64,000 nucleotides of DNA from Thalassobius sp. Cn5-15 (GCF_022347685.1 NZ_JAKRGF010000005.1:186001-250000), one strand, 5' to 3'; shown: positions 17,920 through 27,868, counted from the first letter of the stretch. Program-made: numbers and translations. Notes: generated by a model not told the origin, from the letters alone.

Positions 17920-18495
17920 TCAGTGCTGTGTAATCGGTTCCGGCGCGCCTGCCTTGCCGCTGAGGATACGATCCAGCGACAGCGGTCCCGCGCCCTTGAT
18001 TACCAGCGTCAGAAGCAGCAGGAACCAGAACCCGCGTTGGTCCAGAATGACGCCATCGGGCAGACGGTCGAACCATTTGCCGAGTGTTTCAATATGTTCG
18101 ATGCCGCCATGGCCATAAAGATCGGTCAGTGATTGAACCGCGACGAAGCCGATCATGCCAACGGCGGCCAGGCGGGTGAACAGGCCCAGCACGATCAGGA
18201 GCGGCAGGATAAATTCGGCATAGGTGCCCGCCATGACAACCGCCCAGTGGAAAACACCAAACTGCGAAACATCGTAGCCCGCGGCCTCAAACGCCTTGGG
18301 AAAGATCTGCGCATAGGCGCCGGTGGAGGGGCTGAACAGGCCAAAGAAACCATCGCCCAGCTTGGTGGTGGCCGAGGCCCAGAAATATCCCAAAAGTGTC
18401 GCCGCGAACAGGAAGCGGCCAAAAGTGGACAGCAGCCAGTCCTGTCGGTTCAGGCCATTGGCGATGCTTGCGTAGATGCTTAGCAAGGCGTTCAT
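17920..18495 (-). CDS. DoxX-family membrane protein of the bufferin operon
   Basis: Integral membrane protein of 191 residues with four hydrophobic helices, DoxX type (FGRFLFAATLLGYFWASATTK, VVMAGTYAEFILPLLIVLGL). It overlaps the stop of the preceding bufC-like gene by 4 nt, so it is the last gene of the cassette. DoxX proteins are frequently encoded at this position in bufferin operons, where a role in electron supply or membrane-associated maturation has been suggested; this role is inference. Confidence 0.82.
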   Translation of the reverse strand: MNALLSIYASIANGLNRQDWLLSTFGRFLFAATLLGYFWASATTKLGDGFFGLFSPSTGAYAQIFPKAFEAAGYDVSQFGVFHWAVVMAGTYAEFILPLLIVLGLFTRLAAVGMIGFVAVQSLTDLYGHGGIEHIETLGKWFDRLPDGVILDQRGFWFLLLLTLVIKGAGPLSLDRILSGKAGAPEPITQH

Positions 18496-19235
18496 TGTTT
18501 ATCCTCTATTTTAATGTCTGTCAGGGCCTTGGTCGCCAGCAGCGTGCCCAGAAGTGTTCCTAGATCGGCAGTGGGGTGCATTGTGCTTGCCTCTGCCAGT
18601 GTTTTGTTGCGCATCAGCTCTGCCAGAAGGTCCGCCTGTTCCGCTGGTAGCGGGGTCAGGATCGGGTCAAACTCGGGCCGGGTGACCAGTGTGGGCTGGG
18701 CCACACCGGGTGGGTTTTCAGCCGTTTCACCCAGTGCTTTGGCGCGGATAGCATGGATAGGCCATTCGGTCAGCACCACTTGCGTCGCGGGGGCAAAGGC
18801 CAGCCGCGCATTATACAGCTGTTCTGGCGCAAGCGCGGCCAGTTTGTCTGCGGCCAGTTCCGGCGCATCCTCTGCGTGATAGCTTTGACGCATGGCGTAT
18901 TCCAGCCGCGCGACATCACGCAGATAGCCCAGTTTTGCCAGCGCCGGCACATTGGAAATATAGCGCGGAAAGCCCCCGCCATAAAGCATCATCAAAGGCG
19001 ACGACGGCGGATTGGCACGCAGGTATCCCGTTGCAATAGCGGTAAAGTTCTGTTCGCCCAGCAGGCGCGCAGTTGCGGGAAATCCAGCCTCTAGTGCTTC
19101 GCGCAGGGAAACGGTGACGTTGTTGCGGTAGACATCAAACCGTTTGCCCGCTGGCCGGCCAGCGGAATCCGACAGACCCTCAGGGCGGTCGGCAGTGGGA
19201 TCCAGAAGGGCGTCGTTGAAGGCGGTCAAGCTCAT
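18492..19235 (-). CDS. bufC: DUF2063/BufC-like partner of the MNIO enzyme
   Basis: Protein of 247 residues of the DUF2063 family (N-terminal part, about 1-95, with KRFDVYRNNVTVSLREALEA and FPATARLLG). In methanobactin and bufferin systems such proteins bind the precursor peptide and deliver it to the MNIO (DUF692) oxidase. The ATG at 19235 overlaps the stop of bufB by 4 nt, indicating tight coupling. An upstream in-frame start exists inside bufB but is not needed. Confidence 0.85.
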   Translation of the reverse strand: MSLTAFNDALLDPTADRPEGLSDSAGRPAGKRFDVYRNNVTVSLREALEAGFPATARLLGEQNFTAIATGYLRANPPSSPLMMLYGGGFPRYISNVPALAKLGYLRDVARLEYAMRQSYHAEDAPELAADKLAALAPEQLYNARLAFAPATQVVLTEWPIHAIRAKALGETAENPPGVAQPTLVTRPEFDPILTPLPAEQADLLAELMRNKTLAEASTMHPTADLGTLLGTLLATKALTDIKIEDKQ

Positions 19236-20098
19236 GCGGTCACCTTCGCGCGGGCGTTCAGTTTGCTCAATGCGATATCGGCGCGGCGCGCTTCCTCCGC
19301 CAGAACGGGCCATTCGGGAACGTCTGTGTCCCATTCGATCAACGTGGGCAGCGGGCCGGAGCGTTCCAGCACATAATCCAGCAGCGTCCAGACGGGATCG
19401 GCAACCTCGCGCCCGTGGCTGTCTATCAGCAGCGGCGCGCCATGGTCATCCTCGTCCTCATCATGACCGCCAAGGTGAATTTCTCCCACTTTGTCCAGAT
19501 CAAACGCATCGACATAGGCGTAGGGGCTATAGTTCAGGTTTGTGGCCGACACAAAGATGTTGTTCACATCCAGCAGCAGGCCGCAGCCAGTGCGCTTGCT
19601 GACCTCAGACAGAAAATCAGGTTCTGCATAGGTGGAGTCATCAAAGGCCAGATAGGAGGATGGGTTTTCCAAGAGCATCCGACGGCCGATGGTGTCCTGT
19701 AGCTGATCGATATGGTCACAGACCCGTTTCAGCGTCACCTCAGTGTAAGGGAGCGGCAACAGGTCGTTCATAAAGGCGCTTTCATGGGTGGACCACGCCA
19801 GGTGTTCAGAGAAGCTGGCCGGGTTCAGCCAGTCACACAGGTGTTTCAGGCGCGACAGGTGATCGGGGTCAAGCGCATCCTCACCGCCGATGGAGAGGCC
19901 AACGCCGTGCACAGAAATGGGGAAGTGCCCGGACAGCTGTTTTAGCTGCGCGATGGGGCGGCCACCGGCGCCCATGTAGTTTTCTGCGTGAATCTCCAAC
20001 CAGCCGACAGGCGCGGGATTCGCGACCAGATCACTGTAATGCTGCGGCTTGTAGCCGACACCGGGCAGGGCGGGCAGGTGGTTGGTTTGATCATACAT
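19232..20098 (-). CDS. bufB: MNIO (DUF692) oxidase, BufB-like
   Basis: TIM-barrel multinuclear non-haem iron oxidase of 288 residues. Conserved family features are GVGYKPQHYSDL at the start, the metal-site HAENYMG, SVHGVGLSIGG, SEHLAWS, LLENPSSY, LLLDVNNIFV and GEIHLGGHDE, and the late IEWDTDVPEW. MbnB and HvfB relatives convert Cys residues of a precursor into oxazolone-thioamide or thiooxazole groups that bind copper. Its substrate is presumably the Cys-rich protein encoded upstream. It is cotranscribed with bufC. Confidence 0.92.
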   Translation of the reverse strand: MYDQTNHLPALPGVGYKPQHYSDLVANPAPVGWLEIHAENYMGAGGRPIAQLKQLSGHFPISVHGVGLSIGGEDALDPDHLSRLKHLCDWLNPASFSEHLAWSTHESAFMNDLLPLPYTEVTLKRVCDHIDQLQDTIGRRMLLENPSSYLAFDDSTYAEPDFLSEVSKRTGCGLLLDVNNIFVSATNLNYSPYAYVDAFDLDKVGEIHLGGHDEDEDDHGAPLLIDSHGREVADPVWTLLDYVLERSGPLPTLIEWDTDVPEWPVLAEEARRADIALSKLNARAKVTA

Positions 20099-20220
20099 GC
20101 GTCAGCTCCGTTCGCTGGTCTTGCGCAGCGGCGGGGCGGCTCCGCAGGTGGTCGAAAACAACAGATACCCCTGATTAAAAACAACGTTGGGGTAGTTTAA
20201 CACAGAACTCTTAATAAAAC

Positions 20221-20263
20221 GCCCCACCCTTTAGGATGCCCAATGCTTGGACAGGGTGGGGTT
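20221..20263 (-). terminator. Terminator-like hairpin between bufA1 and bufB
   Basis: On the minus strand ACCCCACCCT pairs with AGGGTGGGG, followed by CGTTTTATT. A second perfect hairpin, ACAGGGGGCG/CGCCCCCTGT (20265-20287), lies just before it. Together they are placed to stop most transcripts after the precursor gene and let some read through to bufBC. Confidence 0.65.
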
Positions 20264-20308
20264 AACAGGGGGCGCATCGCCCCCTGTCTGGTCATAAAAG
20301 TCCGCGGC

Positions 20309-20629
<321 letters not shown>

Positions 20630-20778
20630 TTACTAGGTTTGTAACTCAGGTCATCCTGATGTGGTGACACCGAAACCCTAGCCTGAGCCTCTTCTGACAA
20701 GCTACTCACGAGGCCGTGCATCACGGCGGCGTGAGGTGTCGTGAGGAATCGCCCCCTAAAATGGGAAATTTTTGCAAT

Positions 20779-20813
20779 GAAAAAGGCCCGCAGCGGGGAT
20801 TCCGCTACGGACC
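20779..20813 (-). terminator. Intrinsic terminator after thrS
   Basis: On the minus strand GGTCCGTAGCGG pairs with CCGCTGCGGGCC (two G-U pairs) and is followed by TTTTTCATTG. Confidence 0.8.
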
Positions 20814-20836
20814 GTAAGATTCCGGTACTGAAAATG

Positions 20837-22783
20837 TTACAGAAGGTCCGGTGGAGTCGCCTCTTTCGTGAGCTGTGTAACGATCTCGTCCAAGGTCTGG
20901 ACCTTGGTTTGTTTCTCTCCAAGGCGGCGGGTCGATACGGTGCGCTCTTCAATCTCTTTCATGCCACAGGCCAGAATGACCGGCACTTTGCCCAGCGAGT
21001 GTTCGCGGACTTTATAATTAATCTTCTCGTTGCGCAGGTCTGCTTCGGCCCGCACGCCAGCGGCGCGCAGTGCTTCGACGACCTCCAGGCAGTAATCATC
21101 CGCATCCGACACAATCGCCGCTACAACCACCTGACGCGGCGCCAGCCAGAACGGCAGCTTGCCTGCGTGCTCTTCGATAAGAATGCCGATGAAGCGTTCA
21201 AACGATCCCAGACAGGCGCGGTGCAGCATGACGGGACGGTGTTTGTCACCGTCTGCCCCGATAAAGCTGGCCTCCAGCCGTTCGGGCAGGTTGGCGTCTA
21301 CTTGTAGCGTGCCACACTGCCAGTTCCGGCCGATGGCGTCGGTCAAGGTGAATTCCAGTTTCGGACCATAGAAGGCGCCTTCACCTTCCAGAATCTCGAA
21401 GTCATAGCCAGCGGCCTTGCAGGCGTCCCCCAGCGCAGCCTCCATGTTGTCCCAGGTTTCATCCGACCCGATCCGCTTTTCGGGCCGCGTTGACAGTTTG
21501 ATGGTCCAGTTGTGGAAGCCGAGGTCGGCGTAGACCTTGGACAGGAAGGCGATGAATTTCGCGGTTTCAGATGTGATCTGATCCTCTGCACAGAAGATGT
21601 GGCCATCATCCTGCGTAAATCCACGCACCCGCATGATCCCATGCAGCGCGCCCGAGGGTTCATAACGGGCACAAGAGCCAAATTCCGCCATGCGCAGCGG
21701 CAGGTCGCGGTAGGATTTCAGACCTTGGTTAAACACCTGAACGTGGCAGGGGCAGTTCATCGGCTTCAGCGCATTCACAGCCTTTTCGCGGGCATGATCC
21801 TCATCCACCTCAACGATGAACATGTTTTCCTGATACTTGTCCCAGTGGCCGGATTTTTCCCACAGCTTGCGGTCAACGACCTGCGGGGTGTTCACCTCGA
21901 CATAGCCATCCTTGTCCTGCATGCGGCGCATGTAGTCTTGCAGCGTGGTGTAGATACGCCAGCCGTTCGGGTGCCAGAAAACCTGACCGGGCGCCTCTTC
22001 CTGCATGTGGAACAGGCCCATTTCCTTGCCCAGTTTGCGGTGGTCGCGTTTTGCGGCCTCTTCCAGCATGGTCATATGGGCCTTCAGATCCTTGCGGTTC
22101 TTGAACGCGACGCCATAAATTCGCTGCAGCATCGGGCGGTCGCTGTCACCCAGCCAGTAGGCGCCAGCCACATGGGTCAGTTTAAACCCATCCGCTGGTA
22201 CCTGACCGGTGTTTTGCAGGTGCGGGCCACGGCACAGATCCTGCCAGTCGCCATGCCAGTACATGCGCAGGTCTTCGCCTTCGGGGATGCGGTTGATCAG
22301 CTCGACTTTGAAGGGCTCGTTGCTGTCTTCATAGTGCTTGATCGCGCGGGCACGCTCCCAAACTTCGGTTTTAACCTCGTCGCGGGCGTTGATGATGTCT
22401 TTCATCCGCGCCTCAATGGTGCCGAGGTCTTCGGGTGTGAACGGCTCTTCACGGTCGAAATCATAAAACCAGCCGTGATCACGCACCGGGCCGATGGTCA
22501 CTTTGACGTCGGGCCAGATGTCCTGCACGGCACGGGCCATGATGTGGGCCAGATCGTGGCGGATCAGCTCCAGCGCTTGTTCATCGTCCTGCAGGGTGTG
22601 GATGGCGATTTGTGCGTCCTCTTGGATCGGCCATTGCAGATCCCAATGCGCACCGTTCACGGTGGCGGAAATCGCCTTTTTACCCAGCGATTTAGAGATG
22701 TCGGCTGCGACTTCGGCGGCGGTTACGCCTGCCTCATAGGAACGTGCATTGCCATCGGGGAAAGTAAGAGAGACTTGAGCCAT
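20837..22783 (-). CDS. thrS: Threonyl-tRNA synthetase
   Basis: Class II synthetase of 648 residues. TGS domain (about 1-62), editing domain with [11 protein letters not shown], then the catalytic core with motif 2 [29 protein letters not shown] zinc-binding Cys, and motif 3 [18 protein letters not shown]. The C-terminal anticodon-binding domain begins near [12 protein letters not shown]. Standard length and order, with no truncation. No tRNA-like leader is obvious upstream. Confidence 0.96.
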   Translation of the reverse strand: MAQVSLTFPDGNARSYEAGVTAAEVAADISKSLGKKAISATVNGAHWDLQWPIQEDAQIAIHTLQDDEQALELIRHDLAHIMARAVQDIWPDVKVTIGPVRDHGWFYDFDREEPFTPEDLGTIEARMKDIINARDEVKTEVWERARAIKHYEDSNEPFKVELINRIPEGEDLRMYWHGDWQDLCRGPHLQNTGQVPADGFKLTHVAGAYWLGDSDRPMLQRIYGVAFKNRKDLKAHMTMLEEAAKRDHRKLGKEMGLFHMQEEAPGQVFWHPNGWRIYTTLQDYMRRMQDKDGYVEVNTPQVVDRKLWEKSGHWDKYQENMFIVEVDEDHAREKAVNALKPMNCPCHVQVFNQGLKSYRDLPLRMAEFGSCARYEPSGALHGIMRVRGFTQDDGHIFCAEDQITSETAKFIAFLSKVYADLGFHNWTIKLSTRPEKRIGSDETWDNMEAALGDACKAAGYDFEILEGEGAFYGPKLEFTLTDAIGRNWQCGTLQVDANLPERLEASFIGADGDKHRPVMLHRACLGSFERFIGILIEEHAGKLPFWLAPRQVVVAAIVSDADDYCLEVVEALRAAGVRAEADLRNEKINYKVREHSLGKVPVILACGMKEIEERTVSTRRLGEKQTKVQTLDEIVTQLTKEATPPDLL

Positions 22784-22900
22784 ATAGTCGGCCTCCTCGT
22801 CAGTTTGGCGCCCACGGAACGCCCGGTTGCGGGTTATGTGTGTGCCCCCTTTTGATCCCGCGCGCGGGCCAAGTCAAGCGAGGTGCAGCGATTGCATATA

Positions 22901-22929
22901 GAAAAGCCCCACCTGTGATGGGCGGGGCT
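22901..22929 (-). terminator. Terminator after ilvE
   Basis: On the minus strand AGCCCC and GGGGCT close a stem with further G-C pairs inside and are followed by TTTTC. Confidence 0.65.
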
Positions 22930-22953
22930 GTTTCATCGCGGGTTTCGCGGGGC

Positions 22954-23820
22954 TTAGGCCGCGCTGCTGTGAGCGAACTCCCAGTAAAGCGCGCGTGCCC
23001 GCAGGCTGATCGGGCCAATGCCCAATTCGCGGTCGTCGAGTTTTGAGACGGGCATCACCTTGGCGATGTTGCCGGTTGCAAAAATCTCATCCGCAGCGCG
23101 GAAGTCGTCCACCGTAAGGGTGGTTTCCTGCACCTCGATCCCATCCGCGCGCAGCAGGCCGATTACCCGCTGGCGGGTCAGACCGTTGAGGAAACAGCCG
23201 GTGGGCGCAGGGGTGAACACCACGCCATCGCGGACCAGAAACACATTGGTCGATGCGGTTTCCGCGACATTGCCGTCGATATCCAACGACAGCGCGTTGG
23301 AAAATCCACGCGCACGGGCATAGGCCATAATGCGGGCGTTGTTGGCGTAAAGCGAACCGGCCTTTGCCTCTGTCAGGGCCATGTCTTGACGCGGGCGACG
23401 ATAGGGGGCAACGGTCAGTGAAAAGCCCTCAGTCCCCGGCATCGCCATTTCCTCAATGCAGATGGCAAAGGCGCTGCTGGCAGGATCCAGATCAATCACA
23501 CCCGCACCGCTTTCGGTCGCCCACATCATAGGGCGGATATAAAGCTGCGCCTGAGGATCCATCTGCGCCACCTTTTCGCGCACCAAAGCGGCCACCTGTT
23601 CCCCGGTGGTGCAGGGCGTCATGCCCATCGCTTCAGCCGAGCGGATCAAGCGGGCGCAGTGTAGATCCAGATCGGGCATCACACCCTCAAAGGCTCGGGC
23701 GCCATCAAACACCTGACTGCCTAGCCATGAAACATGATCCGCGGCACGAATGATCGGGGTGTTTTCATCCCGCCAGTCACCTTCAAACCACGTGTAAATA
23801 TTGCCTTTGCCGACTGCCAT
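22954..23820 (-). CDS. ilvE: Branched-chain amino-acid aminotransferase
   Basis: Fold-type IV PLP enzyme of 288 residues catalysing the last step of Val, Leu and Ile synthesis. Features are SQVFDGARAFEG near the start, YIRPMMWATESG, KAGSLYANNARIMAYARARG with the PLP lysine, and the phosphate-binding NVAETASTNVFLV and GLTRQRVIGLL. I chose the ATG at 23820, preceded by GAGG; the frame continues upstream without a better site. A related D-amino-acid transaminase is possible but the motifs favour IlvE. Confidence 0.88.
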   Translation of the reverse strand: MAVGKGNIYTWFEGDWRDENTPIIRAADHVSWLGSQVFDGARAFEGVMPDLDLHCARLIRSAEAMGMTPCTTGEQVAALVREKVAQMDPQAQLYIRPMMWATESGAGVIDLDPASSAFAICIEEMAMPGTEGFSLTVAPYRRPRQDMALTEAKAGSLYANNARIMAYARARGFSNALSLDIDGNVAETASTNVFLVRDGVVFTPAPTGCFLNGLTRQRVIGLLRADGIEVQETTLTVDDFRAADEIFATGNIAKVMPVSKLDDRELGIGPISLRARALYWEFAHSSAA

Positions 23821-24002
23821 ATTCGCCTCTTTCGGTAGAATTCGCGTGTCATACAGGATCGGAGCGGGAAAACAAAACAGGTTTTCTGCGATGCGATTGG
23901 CGCGGGCTGCAGAAAAAACGGTGGAGGCGGGTGTGGTTGCGTTGCCTTCGGCTTTTCCCGCTGATCGGCAGCGGGTAACGTAACGCAAAATTGGAGGCCG
24001 CT

Positions 24003-24746
24003 ATGAAATTTCTCGACACTGCTGAAGGGCGTCGCATCGCCTATAACCAAACCGAAGGGCAGGGTCCGACGATCCTGTTCTGTTCAGGGTTAAAGTCCGA
24101 CATGGAGGGCACCAAGGCCGTGCATCTGGAGGCCTGGGCGCAGGAGCAAGGCTATCCCTTTGTGCGCTTTGATTATTCTGGCCATGGGGTCAGCTCCGGT
24201 GCGTTTACGAAGGGCGCGATTGGCGATTGGCATGAGGATACCCTTGCGATCGTCGATCAGGTGATCAATGGCCCTATTATTGTCGTGGGCAGCTCGATGG
24301 GGGGCTGGCAGGCACTGCTGCTGGCGAAAGCACGGCCAGAGCGGATTGCGGGCATGGTCACCATCGCTGCCGCACCGGATTTCACCGAAGACGGCTATTG
24401 GGCCAGTTTCACCGATGTCCAGAAGGCTGCGCTGGAGGCAGAAGGCCACGTCGCGATACCATCGGATTATGATGAAGACTACATCATCACCAAGCGCCTG
24501 ATCGAAGAGGGACGCAGTCGACTGGTGCTGCGCGATCCATTGTCACTGCCGTTCCCCGTGCGTTTTCTGCAAGGGACCGAAGATACAGCCGTGTCAACCG
24601 CAACTGCGGTGCGTTTGCTGGACCATGCCGAGGGGGACGATCTTCGCCTGACGCTGGTCAAGGGCGCTGATCATAGGTTTTCCGACCCGGAATGTCTGGC
24701 ATTGATCGCCAAGTCAGTGAAGATCGTGCTGGCGCGCCAGAAGTAA
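24003..24746 (+). CDS. Alpha/beta hydrolase (ABHD10-like)
   Basis: Serine hydrolase of 247 residues. Nucleophile elbow GSSMGGW with a Ser, oxyanion region ILFCSGLKSDMEGTK, FRFDYSGHGVSSG-like FVRFDYSGHGVSS, an acidic residue in FLQGTEDTAV, and the late catalytic His in VKGADHRFS. This pattern matches the ABHD10 or small-esterase group; a thioesterase or ester-cleaving role is likely, substrate unknown. TTGGAGG precedes the ATG, and the gene is divergent from ilvE. Confidence 0.85.
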   Translation: MKFLDTAEGRRIAYNQTEGQGPTILFCSGLKSDMEGTKAVHLEAWAQEQGYPFVRFDYSGHGVSSGAFTKGAIGDWHEDTLAIVDQVINGPIIVVGSSMGGWQALLLAKARPERIAGMVTIAAAPDFTEDGYWASFTDVQKAALEAEGHVAIPSDYDEDYIITKRLIEEGRSRLVLRDPLSLPFPVRFLQGTEDTAVSTATAVRLLDHAEGDDLRLTLVKGADHRFSDPECLALIAKSVKIVLARQK

Positions 24747-24917
24747 TCACCGGCTGCGCCCTGACGACGGCGTTGGGGTGCGTCGGCGCAATGTTCGCTT
24801 CCTGAAATGTCTCCTGCTTCATAGGATGGTCAATGGCGTTGGTGCTGGAGATTGATTGTTAAAGGCGACTTACTGCTGTTCGCTTAATATTCTTTTCCTG
24901 AAGGAGGTTGAAACAAG

Positions 24918-25391
24918 ATGGAGCAACGGATTTCACTCATTACACTTGGTTGCCGTGATATTGCGGCGCAGACAGCGTTCTATCGGGCGATGGGGTGGTG
25001 GCAGGTCGATACACCGGATGGGGTTGTGGCCTTTGATCTTCTGTCACAGGTTTTGGGGCTTTATCCGCTGGCAGCGCTGGCGGCTGATATCGGTGTGGCG
25101 GAAGATCAACTGCTGCACGCTGGGCCAGATGCGCCCGGGCCTGCAAAATATGCAGCCGCAACGCTTGGATACAATGCGGGCAATCCCGCTGAGGTGGATC
25201 AGGTTATGGCCGCAGCGGCAGAGGCCGGGGCGGCGGTGCTGAAACCTGCAGCGGAGGTGTTCTGGGGCGGTTATCACGGCTATTTCGCTGATCCCGAGGG
25301 CACTGTTTGGGAGGTGGCGCATAATCCGTTTTCTCCGCTAGGTCCTAATGGCGCATTTTGTTGGAACGGATTTCACGCGAATGCGACGTAA
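24918..25391 (+). CDS. VOC-superfamily (glyoxalase/bleomycin-resistance-like) protein
   Basis: A 157-residue protein with two beta-alpha-beta-beta-beta modules of the vicinal-oxygen-chelate fold: ISLITLGCRDIAAQTAFYRAMGW in the first and HGYFADPEGTVWEVAHNPF in the second, where the Glu is a typical metal-ligand position. The enzymatic role is unknown; such proteins may be isomerases, dioxygenases or binding proteins. AAGGAGG precedes the ATG. Confidence 0.78.
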   Translation: MEQRISLITLGCRDIAAQTAFYRAMGWWQVDTPDGVVAFDLLSQVLGLYPLAALAADIGVAEDQLLHAGPDAPGPAKYAAATLGYNAGNPAEVDQVMAAAAEAGAAVLKPAAEVFWGGYHGYFADPEGTVWEVAHNPFSPLGPNGAFCWNGFHANAT

Positions 25392-25519
25392 GGCGCTGTC
25401 AGCGCGGAGGCTGAGTAACGGTTAGGATTGACAGTTCGGGCGTTCCGGCACAGGTTTAGGCAAGAGTTGTTACGTGTAACATTGCGATTTCGCGATGAAA
25501 TTTGTGTGGCGGGGGCCAA

Positions 25520-26242
25520 ATGGTTCAGGAACCGATCGTTTTATTGCCGGGGATGATGTGTGACGCGCGGATGTATGCGCCACAGGTCGCAGTTCTTAGT
25601 CGTGTTGCGCCGGTGACTGTTGCACCGATATGTTTGGGCGACACGATTGAGGAGATCGCGCAGGGGCTGCTGGCCCAGTTGCCGCCGCAGTTCGCTTTGG
25701 CAGGGCTGTCGATGGGTGGTATCGTCGCCATGGAGATGATGCGCCGCGCCCCAGACAGGATCAGCCGGATCGCCTTGATGGACACAAACGCTTTGGCGGA
25801 AACACCACAAAGTGCAACTGTTTATGAACCTTGGATCATTGCCGCGAAATCTGGACGACTGGAGGATGCGCTGCGCGAAATGATGCGTCCTGAATTTTTG
25901 GCACAGGGGCCGCAACGGGTCACAGTTTTGAACCAATTCTTTGACATGGCGCGCGATTTTGGACCAGAGGTGTTTGTCCGCCAGTGCCGTGCCTTACAAC
26001 GTCGTCGCGACCTGCAGTCAGCGCTGCGGCGCTGCAAAGTGCCTGCGATGGTTCTCTGCGGGGCAGAGGATGGGATGACACCGTTGAAACGGCACGAATT
26101 TATGGCGCAGTTGATTCCATCTGCTCAGTTGCGCGTTATTGAGGGGGCTGGGCATTTGCCGACTCTGGAACAACCTGAGCAGTTGACGCAGGCTCTTCTG
26201 CACTGGCTGCAGCAACCCTATGTGCTGAGCCAGCCTGCGTAA
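25520..26242 (+). CDS. Alpha/beta hydrolase
   Basis: A 240-residue hydrolase of the AbhD or peptidase-S33-like type. It has the early VLLPGMMCDARMY oxyanion loop, nucleophile GLSMGGIVAM, an acid in VLCGAEDGMTP, and His in VIEGAGHLPTLEQPE. I chose the ATG at 25520, since the earlier TTG at 25502 lacks a ribosome-binding site. The small membrane protein gene that follows starts one nt after its stop. Substrate unknown. Confidence 0.83.
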   Translation: MVQEPIVLLPGMMCDARMYAPQVAVLSRVAPVTVAPICLGDTIEEIAQGLLAQLPPQFALAGLSMGGIVAMEMMRRAPDRISRIALMDTNALAETPQSATVYEPWIIAAKSGRLEDALREMMRPEFLAQGPQRVTVLNQFFDMARDFGPEVFVRQCRALQRRRDLQSALRRCKVPAMVLCGAEDGMTPLKRHEFMAQLIPSAQLRVIEGAGHLPTLEQPEQLTQALLHWLQQPYVLSQPA

Positions 26243-26243
26243 G

Positions 26244-26471
26244 GTGGCGGGGCGTGGGCGCCAAAAGGGTTGGCGGATCCATTTTCGGTATTGGCGGCGA
26301 CAGATTGCGCGGCGGGTTCCCCCGGGCGCGCGACTTCTCTTGGGGATCGTGTTGATGTTGTTCGGTCTCGTCGGGTTTCTGCCTGTCGTTGGTTTCTGGA
26401 TGCTGCCTTTGGGGGCGGCGATTGCGATGATGGATGTGCGGGCGACCAGGCAGTGGATTAAACGCCGCTAA
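26244..26471 (+). CDS. Small membrane protein
   Basis: A 75-residue basic protein starting at a GTG one nt after the preceding hydrolase stop. The Arg-rich start (RYWRRQIARRVPPGARLLLG) leads into a hydrophobic hairpin (IVLMLFGLVGFLPVVGFW, then LPLGAAIAMMDV). Similar small proteins are common in Rhodobacteraceae, but I recognise no function. Close linkage suggests cotranscription with the hydrolase. Two membrane passes are predicted. Confidence 0.68.
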   Translation: MAGRGRQKGWRIHFRYWRRQIARRVPPGARLLLGIVLMLFGLVGFLPVVGFWMLPLGAAIAMMDVRATRQWIKRR

Positions 26472-26486
26472 TCCGGTTGGTTAAAC

Positions 26487-26522
26487 AAAAACGCAAGCCA
26501 GTTTTTACTGGCCTGCGTTTTT
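26487..26522. terminator. Bidirectional terminator before phaZ
   Basis: AAAACGCA-GCCAGT and ACTGGC-TGCGTTTT make a long stem with T runs on either strand, ending both the rightward hydrolase operon and the leftward phaZ transcript. Confidence 0.88.
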
Positions 26523-26545
26523 GTCTTTTCACTGCAGATCTAGGT

Positions 26546-27868
26546 TTACTTCGCCGCTTTGGTCGGCTTGTTGGCCGCCTTGGGCGTTGCCTTGCCAGCT
26601 GCTTTGGCCGCTTTTTTAGGCTTGGCATTTTCGCGCGCGCCGGAGTTGGTGTCGATGAAATCCAGAACCAGCGGGCGAATGTTGTTGCGCCAGCTCTTAC
26701 CTGCGAAGATTCCATAGTGGCCGGCGCCGGCCTCGATGTGGCTGGCCTTCATCGCGTCGGGCAGGCCGGTGCATAGGTCCAGCGCGGCAACGCATTGACC
26801 GGGCGCGGAAATATCATCATTCGCGCCCTCGACGGTTTTCACTGCCACATTGCTGATCTTGCCGATGTCCACATGTTTGCCCTCAATGGTGAAAGCGTTT
26901 TTGGCAATTTCACCGTTCTTGAAGATCCGTTCGACCGTGGACAGGTAGAATTCTGCAGTCATATCCATCACCGCCAGATATTCGTCGTAGAAACGGTTGT
27001 GCGCATCGTGATCGGACGCTTCGCCCTTCATCACCCGCTGGATCTGCTCCGAGAACGCTTTGGAGTGGCGATCAGCGTTCATCGACATAAATGACGACAG
27101 TTGCAACAGGCCGGGGTAAACTTTGCGGCCCACACCTTTGTATTTGAAGCCGACTCGCTGGATCATCGTCTGTTCCAGTTGGCCCATAGTGACGCGGTGG
27201 CCGAAATCCGTCACGTCGGTGGCGTTGGCATCGGGATCAATCGGGCCGCCAATCAGCGTCAGCGAACGCGGTTGCGCTTCGGGTTCTTCGCCAGCCAGAT
27301 AGGCGGTGGCGGCCAGTGTCAGCGGCGCGGGCTGGCAGATCGCGATCACATGGGTGTCGGGGCCCAGATGGCGCATGTAATCCACCAGATAGAGGGTATA
27401 ATCCTCAATGTCGAACTTGCCAGCCGAGACCGCAATATCACGCGCATTGTGCCAGTCGGTGATATAGACCTCACAGTCCGGCAGCAACGAAATCACCGTT
27501 GAGCGTAGCAGAGTTGCATAGTGTCCGGACATCGGCGCAACCAGCATCACCTGACGCGGTTTGGTTTCGCGCCCCATGACCTTGAAGTGGATCAGGTCAC
27601 CAAAATCGCCTTCGACCACGGTTTCTACGTTGACCAGATGATCCTTGCCATCCTCGCAGGTGAACGAATGGATGCCCCAATCGGGTTTGGCCACCATGCG
27701 CTGAAAGCTGCGCTCCGTCACCTCACCCCAGGCGGCCATCCATTGCAGGGCTGGATTTGGCACCAAGGCGAAAGCCGGATAAGATGCAAATGACAGGGCA
27801 GAGGCGCCAAGCCATTGGTTCGTATTACGGAGGGTTTCCATAAAATCGTACGTGGCCATGTAACGCAT
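26546..27868 (-). CDS. phaZ: Intracellular polyhydroxyalkanoate depolymerase
   Basis: PhaZ of 440 residues degrades stored PHB granules in the cytoplasm. It has a Cys instead of Ser at the nucleophile position (Cys178 in VIAICQPAPLT), as in the Ralstonia PhaZ1 group; the late GHYGIFAGKSWRN holds the catalytic His. An unusual feature is the last 25 or so residues, almost only Lys, Ala, Pro and Thr (KAAKAAGKATPKAANKPT), resembling the DNA- or granule-binding tails of PhaF/histone-H1-like proteins. It is divergent from phaC with a shared promoter region. Confidence 0.9.
   Translation of the reverse strand: MRYMATYDFMETLRNTNQWLGASALSFASYPAFALVPNPALQWMAAWGEVTERSFQRMVAKPDWGIHSFTCEDGKDHLVNVETVVEGDFGDLIHFKVMGRETKPRQVMLVAPMSGHYATLLRSTVISLLPDCEVYITDWHNARDIAVSAGKFDIEDYTLYLVDYMRHLGPDTHVIAICQPAPLTLAATAYLAGEEPEAQPRSLTLIGGPIDPDANATDVTDFGHRVTMGQLEQTMIQRVGFKYKGVGRKVYPGLLQLSSFMSMNADRHSKAFSEQIQRVMKGEASDHDAHNRFYDEYLAVMDMTAEFYLSTVERIFKNGEIAKNAFTIEGKHVDIGKISNVAVKTVEGANDDISAPGQCVAALDLCTGLPDAMKASHIEAGAGHYGIFAGKSWRNNIRPLVLDFIDTNSGARENAKPKKAAKAAGKATPKAANKPTKAAK

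Noticed and set aside
20670-20710. Possible extracytoplasmic sigma-factor promoter near bufA1
   Set aside because: A GTAACT and CGAA pair occurs but on the strand opposite to bufA1, so it cannot drive it.
21512-22855. Plus-strand frame of 447 codons opposite thrS
   Set aside because: Antisense of threonyl-tRNA synthetase, which has all motifs intact.
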